Positions 5,889 through 13,561 of a DNA stretch of 37,268 nucleotides are shown here, in pieces (within the stretch, counting starts at the first letter, position 1; each line of letters starts with the position of its first letter). Source of the DNA: a virus. Under the pieces are notes generated by a model that was not told the DNA's origin, ran no database searches, and was given only the letters and a program-made list of their open reading frames with translations. The stretch is from positions 1 through 37,268 of IMG/VR virus record IMGVR_UViG_3300042446_000416, one strand, 5' to 3'. Both the position numbers and the translations under genes were made by a program.

Positions 5889-6259
5889 GAGTAGATTAAC
5901 GCATTAAGGCGCCCAGGGGAAGACGTCCTATATATATATATACGATGATATTTTCCTATAGGTATATGGGTATCTATAGGAATATGCTATAGGGGACGAT
6001 GGGGTATAGGCGGATAGGTTGCCAATTCTCGCGCCCTGGTCAATATATGAAATCCAGGCGGCGGCAGGGCATGGGGTACGGGATCAATGGGGCAGGGGCA
6101 CTATCAACGCATGCGGCACGCCTGGCGCTGATCCTATCGGGCAGGGCATGCCAGGGCAGGACGGGCAGGCGCGAGTGTGTCCCACGAATGGACGCGACCC
6201 TCGGCAATTGCGCGCCCCATTTCGCTCCCCGCCCCAAGGAAAAAACGGGTTTTCCTAGA
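5889..6259. other. Divergent intergenic region with AT repeats and a GC-rich CAGG tract
   Basis: No convincing gene. At 5929-5942 is a TA run, at 5953-5982 an inverted repeat, and from about 6045 to 6185 a GC-rich stretch with repeated GGCAGGGCA and CCAGG words like those at 4371-4490. Open frames exist here (for example from 5999) but lack ribosome sites and have implausible compositions. Confidence 0.5.
5953..5982. repeat. Inverted repeat TTCCTATAG / CTATAGGAA
   Basis: Perfect 9-bp arms (5953-5961, 5974-5982) around a 12-base spacer, followed by another CTATAGG at 5987-5993. The same heptamer builds the palindrome in the candidate origin. Confidence 0.7.
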
Positions 6260-6286
6260 TTGCACTATTTACGTCTGTGCTATAGT
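6260..6286 (+). promoter_or_regulatory. Likely promoter of the rightward genes
   Basis: TTGCAC (6260-6265) and TATAGT (6281-6286) resemble -35 and -10 boxes, although the 15-base spacer is short. The predicted transcription start falls at or next to the ATG of the first rightward gene at 6293. Confidence 0.5.
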
Positions 6287-6292
6287 GAATAC

Positions 6293-6406
6293 ATGTACAC
6301 GTTATTAAATATATTGTTGATGATCTTCACATTCACCGGCATACTGTGTTGGTTGGTGGTGTGTTTTCTTGTGTTGTATTACTGGCTTAGTCAAAGGAGA
6401 GACTGA
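6293..6406 (+). CDS. Small membrane protein (37 aa), possibly leaderless
   Basis: The 37-residue product is a hydrophobic membrane segment (NILLMIFTFTGILCWLVVCFLVLYYWL) ending in SQRRD, so N-out, C-in topology is likely by the positive-inside rule. No ribosome site precedes ATG 6293, and the -10-like TATAGT ends 6 bases before it, so a leaderless transcript is possible. The stop is immediately followed by the next start. A longer frame from 5999 exists, but its N-terminal part reads as noise. Confidence 0.55.
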   Translation: MYTLLNILLMIFTFTGILCWLVVCFLVLYYWLSQRRD

Positions 6407-6619
6407 ATGTATGAGATAAGTAAGAGTGTTCCACTACCTACAGAGAAGGTTAAGCATAACTACCCGCATGAGCAGTTACAGGTGGGGGAGAGTTTCTTGG
6501 TTCCTGGTGGAAACATGAACGTGCTGTGCAACTACAACCGGATTAAAGGTAAGCGCCTGGAGAGGAAGTTTGTTTGCAGGAAGGAAGGCGATGGGATTCG
6601 CGTATGGAGGGTGGTATGA
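6407..6619 (+). CDS. Small conserved phage protein (70 aa)
   Basis: ATG 6407 has a strong AAGGAG site. The start MYEISKSVPLP, a VGESFLVPGG segment and an ending of the type FVCR-DGIRVWRV match a small protein family frequent in tailed phages (I believe DUF7303-like). Function unknown. It is predicted to be a compact beta-rich soluble protein. Confidence 0.75.
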   Translation: MYEISKSVPLPTEKVKHNYPHEQLQVGESFLVPGGNMNVLCNYNRIKGKRLERKFVCRKEGDGIRVWRVV

Positions 6620-6789
6620 GTACGGACGTGATGACGCCTACCAACAAACTGCGTTGGGTGCCGATTGAGAAGGATTCGGATGAACTGGTGCTTCAGCAGT
6701 GGTGGAGTAACGCTGAGGCGGTAAAGATGGGTCCAGCCCACATGGTCAAGGGAGAGTGGCGGGAAATAGAGGTAGAGGACTTGCCGTGA
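6616..6789 (+). CDS. Small hypothetical protein (57 aa)
   Basis: ATG 6616 overlaps the upstream stop (ATGA) and has GGAGGG before it. A start further upstream in the same frame is less likely. The product is Trp- and Glu-rich (KLRWVPIEKDSDELVLQQWW, GEWREIEVEDLP). No family recognised. Confidence 0.65.
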   Translation: MSTDVMTPTNKLRWVPIEKDSDELVLQQWWSNAEAVKMGPAHMVKGEWREIEVEDLP

Positions 6790-6851
6790 AATGGCTGTGG
6801 ATTCCGGCTTTGTTTTTTCTGGTCAACCTTTGGGTATGGGTGATTGAATGA
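6786..6851 (+). CDS. Membrane micropeptide (21 aa) with GTG start
   Basis: GTG 6786 overlaps the upstream stop (GTGA), and the TGA overlaps the next gene's ATG. The peptide is one hydrophobic, Trp-rich segment (WLWIPALFFLVNLWVWVI). A weak GAGG lies upstream. The double overlap and clean membrane character argue for translation, but it is tiny and may only serve coupling. Confidence 0.4.
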   Translation: MKWLWIPALFFLVNLWVWVIE

Positions 6852-7465
6852 GTCATAACCTTGAATTGCTATTTCCGACGCCGGTGGCGTTCTTTGATCT
6901 GGGGTTTGAACTGACCGAGGAAGAACGCACGTTCTTGCTAAACCAAGAGAGGCGCCCCAACGAGGGAAACCAGTCCTCTGTGGATAACTACCTGCTAGAC
7001 AAACCGGAACTGATCCGATTATCGGACCGTGTTCAGGAGTGTGTAACAGAGTATGCGACTGACGTGTGGAAGGCGGATATTCAAGCCTACGTCACCCAGT
7101 CTTGGTTGAACTGGACTAAGCCTGGGCAGTATCACCACAAGCACGCCCATCCCAATAGCCTGTACTCCGGCGTGCTGTACATCGACGTTGAGGATGACCG
7201 TGATCGGATTTCGTTCTACCAAAGCGGTTATCAGCAACTCAAGCCTAAGTACAAGGAATGGAACCGGTGGAACTCAGAGTCCTGGTGGCTGCCGGTTAAG
7301 ACCGGAAGTTTGGTGATATTCCCTTCCTGCCTAACCCACATGGTCGAAACCGTGCCAGGGGAAGTCATTGGCAAGGAGCGCGTGAGCCTTGCGTTTAACA
7401 CTTTTGCCAAACAGATTGGAGATAACCAAAGCCTAACCGAATTGATACCCAAGCACTTTTCCTAA
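6848..7465 (+). CDS. 2OG-Fe(II) oxygenase-like protein
   Basis: 205 residues. The segment around 95-112 (HHKHAHPNS then SGVLYI) followed by FYQSG, GSLVIFPSCLTH (His164) and ERVSLAFN (Arg178) matches the jelly-roll 2-oxoglutarate/Fe(II) oxygenase family common in phages (TIGR02466, 2OG-FeII_Oxy_5). The proximal His ligand is His99 or His101, His164 is the distal ligand, and Arg178 is a likely 2-oxoglutarate anchor. Such enzymes hydroxylate proteins or nucleic-acid bases; the substrate here is unknown. It lies upstream of an FkbM-type methyltransferase and terminase. Confidence 0.85.
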   Translation: MSHNLELLFPTPVAFFDLGFELTEEERTFLLNQERRPNEGNQSSVDNYLLDKPELIRLSDRVQECVTEYATDVWKADIQAYVTQSWLNWTKPGQYHHKHAHPNSLYSGVLYIDVEDDRDRISFYQSGYQQLKPKYKEWNRWNSESWWLPVKTGSLVIFPSCLTHMVETVPGEVIGKERVSLAFNTFAKQIGDNQSLTELIPKHFS

Positions 7466-7474
7466 CGGGTGCCT

Positions 7475-7759
7475 ATGACTGATGGGGGTTTGCTGGATGA
7501 AAGGCTGCGCTGTCGTGGCTGTGGCGAGGTGCATAGTCATGCCAAGATCGTAAGCCTTCCGGATGGTCGGGAGGTAGGAAACTACAGCGAAGAGCATCGG
7601 CGGTATTGGGAAGCCAACTGGGTTCTCAAGCGGTACAGAAGCAAACGGACCCGCCAGGAGTACCTGAGTCGGATTGAAGAACTAAGAGGGTTTGAGGCAA
7701 AGATGGAACTGCGGGACGAAATGCTGAGAATCTGGAATTGGAAAAAGGGGCGCAAATGA
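7475..7759 (+). CDS. Small zinc-ribbon-like protein (94 aa)
   Basis: ATG 7475 gives MTDGGLLDERLRCRGCGEVH with Cys13-x2-Cys16 and nearby His20 and His22, a candidate metal knuckle. The rest is helical and basic (KRYRSKRTRQEYLSRIEELRGFEAK). A GTG at 7469 is an alternative start. It resembles phage-encoded HNH- or zinc-finger-type accessory proteins but lacks a visible nuclease motif. No firm family. It overlaps the methyltransferase start (ATGA). Confidence 0.6.
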   Translation: MTDGGLLDERLRCRGCGEVHSHAKIVSLPDGREVGNYSEEHRRYWEANWVLKRYRSKRTRQEYLSRIEELRGFEAKMELRDEMLRIWNWKKGRK

Positions 7760-8535
7760 ACATATTGAATACTAGGCACGGGCAGATCATGGTCCGTCCT
7801 GGACCAGACCTAATCAGCAACTACCTGACCCAGGCTGGACAGTACGAGTGGGAGGTGGTCGAGATATGCCGCCTACTGGCTGGCAACTTTGACACTGGCA
7901 CGATTATTGACATAGGCGCCAACATGGGCACCGTTACGGTCCCTCTTGCCAAAGCCCTACCCAAGTACGACTTCATTGCCTACGAGCCACAAAAGCAAGT
8001 CTTCTACCAACTCTGCGGCAACGTGGCTTTGAATGATCTCTACAACGTGGACGTGAGAAACAAAGCATTGGGCAAAGACTACAAGAACTTTTGGATCGAC
8101 ATGCCCGACTACCAGACCAACGGCAACATTGGCGCCTGGTCTATGTCAGAGTTTGTGCGCGAGAACTCCACTGAAGCCAAAGCCGGTGGCAAACAGCAGT
8201 ACGTTCAGCAAGACGTACTTAACGACATTCCTTGCCCAAGCCCACTGCGGTTAATGAAGATTGACGTCGAAGGCATGGAGTTAGAGATATTGCAGGGCGC
8301 CAACTACATGCTGCAAGAACATAAGTACCCACCACTGGTTTATGAGTGCTGGTCACAGTTTGATTGGTACAAACCCGTAGCCGAAGAGTTAGACCTGTAT
8401 GTGCGCGGCATGGGCTATGAGACGCACAAGATTGGCAATACGATTGTGGCGTTAAACGAAGACAACCCGCTGAAGGTAAAAATCACACGCAACGGTGACG
8501 CCGTAGGCTTTGAGGTGGAGCGTAATGGAGTTTGA
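7756..8535 (+). CDS. FkbM-type SAM methyltransferase
   Basis: 259 residues from ATG 7756, which overlaps the upstream stop. The SAM-binding loop IDIGANMGTV sits at residues 51-60, with acidic Glu77 in FIAYEPQ and the family hallmark LMKIDVEGMELEILQG later on. These are FkbM/Methyltransf_21 features. Members O-methylate sugars or other small targets; the phage substrate is unknown. It could modify the same target as the nearby oxygenase, which is inference. Confidence 0.88.
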   Translation: MNILNTRHGQIMVRPGPDLISNYLTQAGQYEWEVVEICRLLAGNFDTGTIIDIGANMGTVTVPLAKALPKYDFIAYEPQKQVFYQLCGNVALNDLYNVDVRNKALGKDYKNFWIDMPDYQTNGNIGAWSMSEFVRENSTEAKAGGKQQYVQQDVLNDIPCPSPLRLMKIDVEGMELEILQGANYMLQEHKYPPLVYECWSQFDWYKPVAEELDLYVRGMGYETHKIGNTIVALNEDNPLKVKITRNGDAVGFEVERNGV

Positions 8536-10285
8536 TCGCCAAAAGTTTTACCACTTCTGCAAGCATCTCAAGATTGAGACGAAAGAGCAGGGCATGCGTA
8601 TCCTGGGCAACCAATTGCTCGGTACGCAAACCTACGTCATGGACGAAGTGGCGCGTGGTCTAGCCGAAGACAAGCATTTCTTTGTGGTCCTCAAGGGACG
8701 CCAGTTAGGGATCACGACAATCTCCCTGGCGCTAGACCTCTACTGGCACTTTATTCACCCTGGTATGCAGGGCACTTTGACAACGGATACCGAAGAAAAC
8801 CGTGAGCAGTTTAGAAGCACCCTACAAATGTACATGGACGGATTGCCCAAGGAATACAAAATCCCTCTCATGTCGCATAACCGAAACCAGATGGTTCTCA
8901 AGAACCGATCACGCCTGTTCTATCAGGTTGCAGGTATCCGAGCGAAAGGTAGCCTTGGGCGCGGTAAAGGAATTACCTTTCTGCATGGTACTGAGACGTC
9001 TTCTTGGGGTGACGAAGAAGGACTGGCATCTCTTTTAGCCTCGCTTGCTGAGACAAACCCGCTGCGCTACTACATGTTTGAGTCAACGGCACGGGGGTTC
9101 AACATGTTTCATGACATGTGGACCACTGCCAAACGCGCCCGAACCCAGAAAGCCATCTTTGTAGGCTGGTGGCGCAACCAGTTTTACTCTGCTGATCCAT
9201 CTTCTGACATTTACAAGGTGTACTGGGACGGAAAACTAAGCCCAGAAGAGAAGGAATGGACCAAAGACATTAAGAAAATCTACAACTACGAGGTCAATAG
9301 CCGCCAGATTGCCTGGTGGCGGTACAAGTTACACGAAGGCTTGAAGGACGAAGGGCTTATGTACCAGGAATTTCCGCCTACGGAAGACTATGCCTTTGTC
9401 ATGACCGGCACCAGTTTCTTCTCCACGGCACGCTGTACAGACGCCATGAAGGAGTCCAAAAAGCAGGCTTTCATCCCATATCGCTTCAGCATGGGTGCAA
9501 ATTTTGAGGATACGCAGTTAATTCAGTCCACTGAGCGCCTTGCCACGCTAAAAATCTGGGAAGAACCCGTCTCGACAGCCTATTACGTCATTGGCGCGGA
9601 CCCCGCCTACGGATCAAGCGACTGGGCAGACCGTTTTTGCATCCAGGTGTACCGTTGCTACGCCGATGGCATGGATCAGGTGGCTGAATTTGCGACTTCC
9701 GAACTCAATACCTTCCAATTTGCCTGGGTGATCTGCTATTTAGCGGGTGCCTACACCAATTCGACGTTAAACCTGGAGGTAAATGGTCCTGGGCAGGCTG
9801 TAATCCAGGAAATGCGTAACCTAAAGCGGCAAGCCACAATGCTTCCTGGCAGCCAAGCGCGGGAACTGACCAATGTGCTGTCTAACATGCAGCACTACCT
9901 GTGGCGCCGTAACGATTCTTTTGGCATTAGCAACTCAATTGGGTGGGTTACAACGCATAGCAGCAAAGAACGCATGCTCAACTACATGAAAGACTACTTT
10001 GAGCGCGGCATGATGCACGTTTATTCGGCAGATTGCATCGACGAAATGAAGGGAATCGTCCGTGATCAAGGCACGATTGCCGCTATGGGACGCGCCAAAG
10101 ATGACCGAGTGATCGCTTCAGCCTTGGCTGCCGCTGCTTTTGCTGAACAAGTCCAGCCCAGGCTAATCCAAATGCGGCTAACCCGTGAAAAGAAGCCAGT
10201 CCAGGATGAGCAAGCCGAAAACGGCGGTCAAGCCCAAGTAGGCAAGCAGGTTTCCAGTTACTTACGCGCTCTGGGGTTCCAATGA
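8525..10285 (+). CDS. terL: Terminase large subunit
   Basis: 586 residues from ATG 8525 with a GGTGGAG site; it overlaps the methyltransferase end. The N-terminal ATPase has the GRQLGITT Walker-A-like loop (58-65). The C-terminal RNaseH-like nuclease shows GADPAYG (first catalytic Asp near 358), NLEVNGPGQ and a final DDRVIAS Asp near 525. It packages DNA into proheads and cuts concatemers. No separate small subunit is recognised; the following 132-residue gene is a candidate by position only. Confidence 0.93.
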   Translation: MEFDRQKFYHFCKHLKIETKEQGMRILGNQLLGTQTYVMDEVARGLAEDKHFFVVLKGRQLGITTISLALDLYWHFIHPGMQGTLTTDTEENREQFRSTLQMYMDGLPKEYKIPLMSHNRNQMVLKNRSRLFYQVAGIRAKGSLGRGKGITFLHGTETSSWGDEEGLASLLASLAETNPLRYYMFESTARGFNMFHDMWTTAKRARTQKAIFVGWWRNQFYSADPSSDIYKVYWDGKLSPEEKEWTKDIKKIYNYEVNSRQIAWWRYKLHEGLKDEGLMYQEFPPTEDYAFVMTGTSFFSTARCTDAMKESKKQAFIPYRFSMGANFEDTQLIQSTERLATLKIWEEPVSTAYYVIGADPAYGSSDWADRFCIQVYRCYADGMDQVAEFATSELNTFQFAWVICYLAGAYTNSTLNLEVNGPGQAVIQEMRNLKRQATMLPGSQARELTNVLSNMQHYLWRRNDSFGISNSIGWVTTHSSKERMLNYMKDYFERGMMHVYSADCIDEMKGIVRDQGTIAAMGRAKDDRVIASALAAAAFAEQVQPRLIQMRLTREKKPVQDEQAENGGQAQVGKQVSSYLRALGFQ

Positions 10286-10680
10286 TCAAAGTTTTGACTG
10301 TCAAAGAGATAGAGGAACGGGTGCTGAACATGAATCAGAACCGTAAACGAGGCTTTTCGATGGAAGAGTTTTCTAGGTTTGCCGGTATTGACTACCGCAA
10401 TCTAAAGAAAATGGTCATGGAGGGGTGCATTCCGATCACGGAATTAAGCCAGCGCAAGTTATCCAAGGCGCTACTAGCCATTGAGAACGGTGAGGCAGGG
10501 ATGCGATTGGACATAGCAGGGCGCAAATTCCTGGATTACCACCCGCCGCATGAATACAAACCGACTATCAGAAGAGGAATGTCGATAGAGAAAAGTAATG
10601 AAGGCTTTTCACTCTCTGTTAAACCAGTGAATAAGCACGATTACTCTAAACCTAATTTGTTAAAGAAGGAAAGGGGCTAA
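10282..10680 (+). CDS. Hypothetical protein with helix-turn-helix-like centre (132 aa)
   Basis: ATG 10282 overlaps the terminase stop (ATGA). Residues about 25-60 (FSMEEFSRFAGIDYRNLKKMVMEG) look like a helix-turn-helix, and the C-terminal third is basic and Pro-rich. DNA binding is plausible, and its position after terL suggests packaging or an accessory terminase role. No family assigned. Confidence 0.65.
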   Translation: MIKVLTVKEIEERVLNMNQNRKRGFSMEEFSRFAGIDYRNLKKMVMEGCIPITELSQRKLSKALLAIENGEAGMRLDIAGRKFLDYHPPHEYKPTIRRGMSIEKSNEGFSLSVKPVNKHDYSKPNLLKKERG

Positions 10681-10681
10681 C

Positions 10682-11101
10682 ATGGGTGTATTACACGATT
10701 ACAAATGTCCGGTACACGGCTACTTTGAAAACACGCAGCCAATCTGTCCTGCCGGTTGCACTGACGTACAGGTTGTCTTTTTGAAAGCAGTTAGTGTAAA
10801 AAGTGAAAAAACGAAGCATAATGATCGTACTCTTAACCAACTCGCACTGGATTTTAAGATGGGTGATATTAAAAATGCGAGGGAGGGCGAGGCGCAGCCA
10901 ATGCGTACTCAGCAGGCTCCTAACAACCCATTCGCGCCGCGATGGGGTAGCCCCGCAGAACTGGGCGGATACAACTTGCGCTCAATAAACGGCGAAGCAG
11001 TGTCTGGAATGCAAGCGGTTAAACAATCTGGCACTAATCTCAGTGGTCCTAAGACTGGCTCTTACATTGCCGATCACGAAAACTTGCAGATTCAAAAATG
11101 A
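10682..11101 (+). CDS. Hypothetical protein with N-terminal zinc knuckle (139 aa)
   Basis: ATG 10682 follows AAGGGGCT. Cys9, His12, Cys22 and Cys26 form a CxxH...CxxxC arrangement (YKCPVHGYF then ICPAGC), typical of phage zinc-ribbon proteins placed between terminase and portal genes. The C-terminal 70 residues look disordered. It overlaps the portal start (ATGA). Function unknown. Confidence 0.7.
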   Translation: MGVLHDYKCPVHGYFENTQPICPAGCTDVQVVFLKAVSVKSEKTKHNDRTLNQLALDFKMGDIKNAREGEAQPMRTQQAPNNPFAPRWGSPAELGGYNLRSINGEAVSGMQAVKQSGTNLSGPKTGSYIADHENLQIQK

Positions 11102-12768
11102 GAATACCTAAAGAGCCGGTTGACCGCGAACAGTTTTATCTGGACATGATGGACAAGTGCATGGTGTCCCAGAATGAGCGCATGGCAACGTACACAATGC
11201 TGCGCTCTTACTACTTGTTTGGTGCAGGCATGGACTCTGCACCGGCACACTTTAATAAAATTTTCCCGCACATTGATCAACTTGCGTCCTTCATGTATTC
11301 GGCGGACACGACACGATTCTCAATCAATATCGGAGCAAGCGAGTCAACTGGCTATCACAAGATGATTCCAGCCTTGACCAAAGGCTTGCATGATTATTGG
11401 CTGAACTCTAACGCTGATCAGGTGTTTGACCAGGCGCTTAACTGGTCGCTGTGCTACAACTCAACCTTTGTCAAACTTGTATGGCGCAACGGTATTCATC
11501 CATACATGGTCGAGCCAAATATCTTTGGCGTGCTGCGCGAAGACGCGCCCTACACGGATCGCCAGGAGGCGATGGTGCAGGAATACTACATGACCAAGAG
11601 CGAACTGTACTCTCGGCTGTACTCGCACCCTAAGCGTGATGAGATTATCAACCGGATCGCACTGGCAGAGCAGCAAACCAAGCAGTACCCAGAAGGCGTT
11701 GAGCGCCTGGTTACGTCTGCTATTGACCCGACGATTTACGGTAACGTGCAAATGAGTCTTGCTGGCACTATGACCTACACGCCTAAGATTGGCGAACCGA
11801 CGGTCAAGATGCGCGAACTTTGGCTCTTTGATGACGAATTAAATGATTATGTCTGCGTGACTATTGCCGACCCTGACGTAGTGATCTATGATCGTGCGTC
11901 TTCCAGTTTGTTCTTGCAAGGTGAGCAGCCGTTTATCCAACTGTGCCCGAACCCTCAGTATGACTATTACTGGGGACAATCCGAAGTGCAGCGGCTAGTT
12001 TTCTTGCAAGACATGCGTAACAAGCGCACTGGTCAAATCCTTGAACTCTTGGATAAGCAGGTCAATCCGCCAAAAGCCGTCATGGGCTTTACCGGAATCC
12101 TGGACGAAAAGAATTTTGCTCTTAACCGCGCCGGTGGATTCTTGGCTAGTGACATGCCTAACGCCAAGGTTGAAGAGTTTACGCCCAACATTCCTAACGA
12201 CCTGTTCCGTGAACTAGGCGAAATTGACGCCATGTTTGCTGAAGCCTCCGGCATTGTGTCGGTGCTGCAAGGTCGAGGCGAGACTGGCGTGCGCTCTGCT
12301 GGACACGCTTCTCAATTGGCTAGACTGGGTTCCAGCCGCGCCAAGAAACGCGCCCTGGTGATCGAAGACAGCCTGGAAAAGATGGCTACCCTGTATCTTA
12401 AACTGATGCAAAAGTATGATGATACAGTGTACACAGATACAGATGGTAACAAATTCATTGCTGCACAGTTTACACCTGACTTTGTTGTTAAAGTCGATGC
12501 CCATAGCAATAGCCCGATCTTCATGGAAGACCTGCGTGATCTGACGTTTAGCCTATTCAACGCTGGCGCTATCAGCAAGTCACGCCTGGTTGAATTGCTT
12601 GAGCCTCCAATGAAACAGATTCTCATTGATGATATTAAACGCGCCGACGAACTGGCTGCTTCTCAGGCGGCAGCCAATCCAGCAGGACCGGAAGGCGCCG
12701 GACCCGTCGAGGAAGGCGGGGCTTCACCAGGGCAACCTGGTCAACCTCCCCAACTAAAGGTGGCGTAA
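11098..12768 (+). CDS. Portal protein
   Basis: 556 residues. Helical N-terminal crown residues, an IFPHIDQLASFMYS segment, the long central stem/wing region and a low-complexity C-terminal tail (Ala/Pro/Gly) fit podovirus-type portal proteins. Its position between terminase and scaffold/capsid genes supports this. It forms the dodecameric channel through which DNA is packaged and to which the neck attaches. Confidence 0.88.
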   Translation: MRIPKEPVDREQFYLDMMDKCMVSQNERMATYTMLRSYYLFGAGMDSAPAHFNKIFPHIDQLASFMYSADTTRFSINIGASESTGYHKMIPALTKGLHDYWLNSNADQVFDQALNWSLCYNSTFVKLVWRNGIHPYMVEPNIFGVLREDAPYTDRQEAMVQEYYMTKSELYSRLYSHPKRDEIINRIALAEQQTKQYPEGVERLVTSAIDPTIYGNVQMSLAGTMTYTPKIGEPTVKMRELWLFDDELNDYVCVTIADPDVVIYDRASSSLFLQGEQPFIQLCPNPQYDYYWGQSEVQRLVFLQDMRNKRTGQILELLDKQVNPPKAVMGFTGILDEKNFALNRAGGFLASDMPNAKVEEFTPNIPNDLFRELGEIDAMFAEASGIVSVLQGRGETGVRSAGHASQLARLGSSRAKKRALVIEDSLEKMATLYLKLMQKYDDTVYTDTDGNKFIAAQFTPDFVVKVDAHSNSPIFMEDLRDLTFSLFNAGAISKSRLVELLEPPMKQILIDDIKRADELAASQAAANPAGPEGAGPVEEGGASPGQPGQPPQLKVA

Positions 12769-12947
12769 TGCAACAAAACTCAGGTGCAATGAATAGTCAA
12801 AGTATGGTCAAGTCTGGCGATCAACCCCGCATGACTGACAAAAACCTTACGGAAGTGCGCGGTCCGGCTAACATTACCTACAGCCGCAATTCAATTAAGG
12901 GCAATATGACCCGTAATAACGGTTCCCGTTCTATGTCGAGAGGATGA
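12768..12947 (+). CDS. Small hypothetical protein (59 aa)
   Basis: ATG 12768 overlaps the portal stop (TAATG). The product is polar, rich in Asn, Ser and Arg (TYSRNSIKGNMTRNNGSR), and probably disordered. No family recognised. Its end carries the AGAGGA site of the next micropeptide. Confidence 0.6.
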   Translation: MQQNSGAMNSQSMVKSGDQPRMTDKNLTEVRGPANITYSRNSIKGNMTRNNGSRSMSRG

Positions 12948-12949
12948 AC

Positions 12950-13027
12950 ATGTACCAGAAAACCCCAATGAAATCACCCATGAAGCCAATGAAGCGCCCC
13001 CCTATGCGCGACAATAAGCGTGCGTGA
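12950..13027 (+). CDS. Met/Pro/Lys-rich micropeptide (25 aa)
   Basis: ATG 12950 follows AGAGGA at good spacing. The 25-residue peptide is strongly basic with repeated MK and PM pairs (KSPMKPMKRPPMRD). A terminator follows at once. It could be a translated peptide binding nucleic acid or a transcript-end leader; no known family. Confidence 0.5.
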   Translation: MYQKTPMKSPMKPMKRPPMRDNKRA

Positions 13028-13032
13028 ATAAC

Positions 13033-13060
13033 AGGGGCAGTGCATTTTGCCCCTTTTTTA
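13033..13060 (+). terminator. Rho-independent terminator between portal and capsid units
   Basis: AGGGGCA pairs with TGCCCCT around an 8-base loop and is followed by six Ts. It separates the packaging genes from the capsid genes and could set relative expression. Confidence 0.8.
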
Positions 13061-13063
13061 TGG

Positions 13064-13092
13064 TTGACTTGATAGTTAAAATGTATTTAACG
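13064..13092 (+). promoter_or_regulatory. Possible promoter of the capsid unit
   Basis: TTGACT (13064-13069) followed after 17 bases by TTAACG is a weak -35/-10 pair directly after the terminator. The -35 is good, the -10 poor. A fresh start here makes sense for highly expressed capsid genes. Confidence 0.35.
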
Positions 13093-13115
13093 TTATGCAA
13101 TCATAGGAGTTGTTG

Positions 13116-13550
13116 ATGGCTGTGAATCCTAAAGACATGTTGGACATGATCAAGCAATCTCGCAATGGCGAGGGTGCCGACATGCCAACTCCGCCTCCAG
13201 CCGAACAAGAAGCAACAACTGCGCCAATGGCGTCTCCTATGTCAACTCCTGAGCCTGCAAAGGGCGAGGAAGAAAAAGCAAGACTAAATATCATGATGGC
13301 GCTTGACATGTTGCAAAGCGCGATGGGTGTATTTGCTCCCGATTCCAAAGAGTCAAAGACGGTAGAAAAACTGGTTGCCGACATTACGCGCACGTTTGGT
13401 GAGCGTGAGTCTGAGACACGCCAACTGATCCCGTCTGAAATCCTACAGATGATTCAAACTCTGCCGCAGGCGGGTGGTGCCACACCTGGTCAGAGAACAG
13501 CAGCAATGGCACCCGTAGAAGGTGCGACTGCACCCCCATTACCAATTTAG
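13116..13550 (+). CDS. Hypothetical structural-region protein (144 aa)
   Basis: ATG 13116 has AGGAG at good spacing (the TTGs just before it are not needed). A Pro/Ala/Thr/Glu-rich middle (about 20-55) is followed by a Met-rich helical part (LNIMMALDMLQSAMG) and a Pro-rich C-terminus. It may be a minor scaffold or prohead component by position. No family recognised. Confidence 0.6.
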   Translation: MAVNPKDMLDMIKQSRNGEGADMPTPPPAEQEATTAPMASPMSTPEPAKGEEEKARLNIMMALDMLQSAMGVFAPDSKESKTVEKLVADITRTFGERESETRQLIPSEILQMIQTLPQAGGATPGQRTAAMAPVEGATAPPLPI

Positions 13551-13561
13551 GAGTAGATCAC

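Noticed and set aside
4130-5993. CTATAGGG-like sequences resembling T7-type phage promoters
   Set aside because: No single-subunit RNA polymerase gene is present and the flanking promoter bases do not match, so palindrome-building repeats are the simpler reading.
5999-6406. 135-codon plus-strand frame covering the intergenic region
   Set aside because: Its first two thirds lack a ribosome site and read as low-quality composition over GC-rich repeats; only the last 37 codons (from 6293) look like a protein.
6979-6987. Perfect DnaA box TGTGGATAA inside the oxygenase gene
   Set aside because: Isolated, in coding sequence, without AT-rich neighbours; probably chance.
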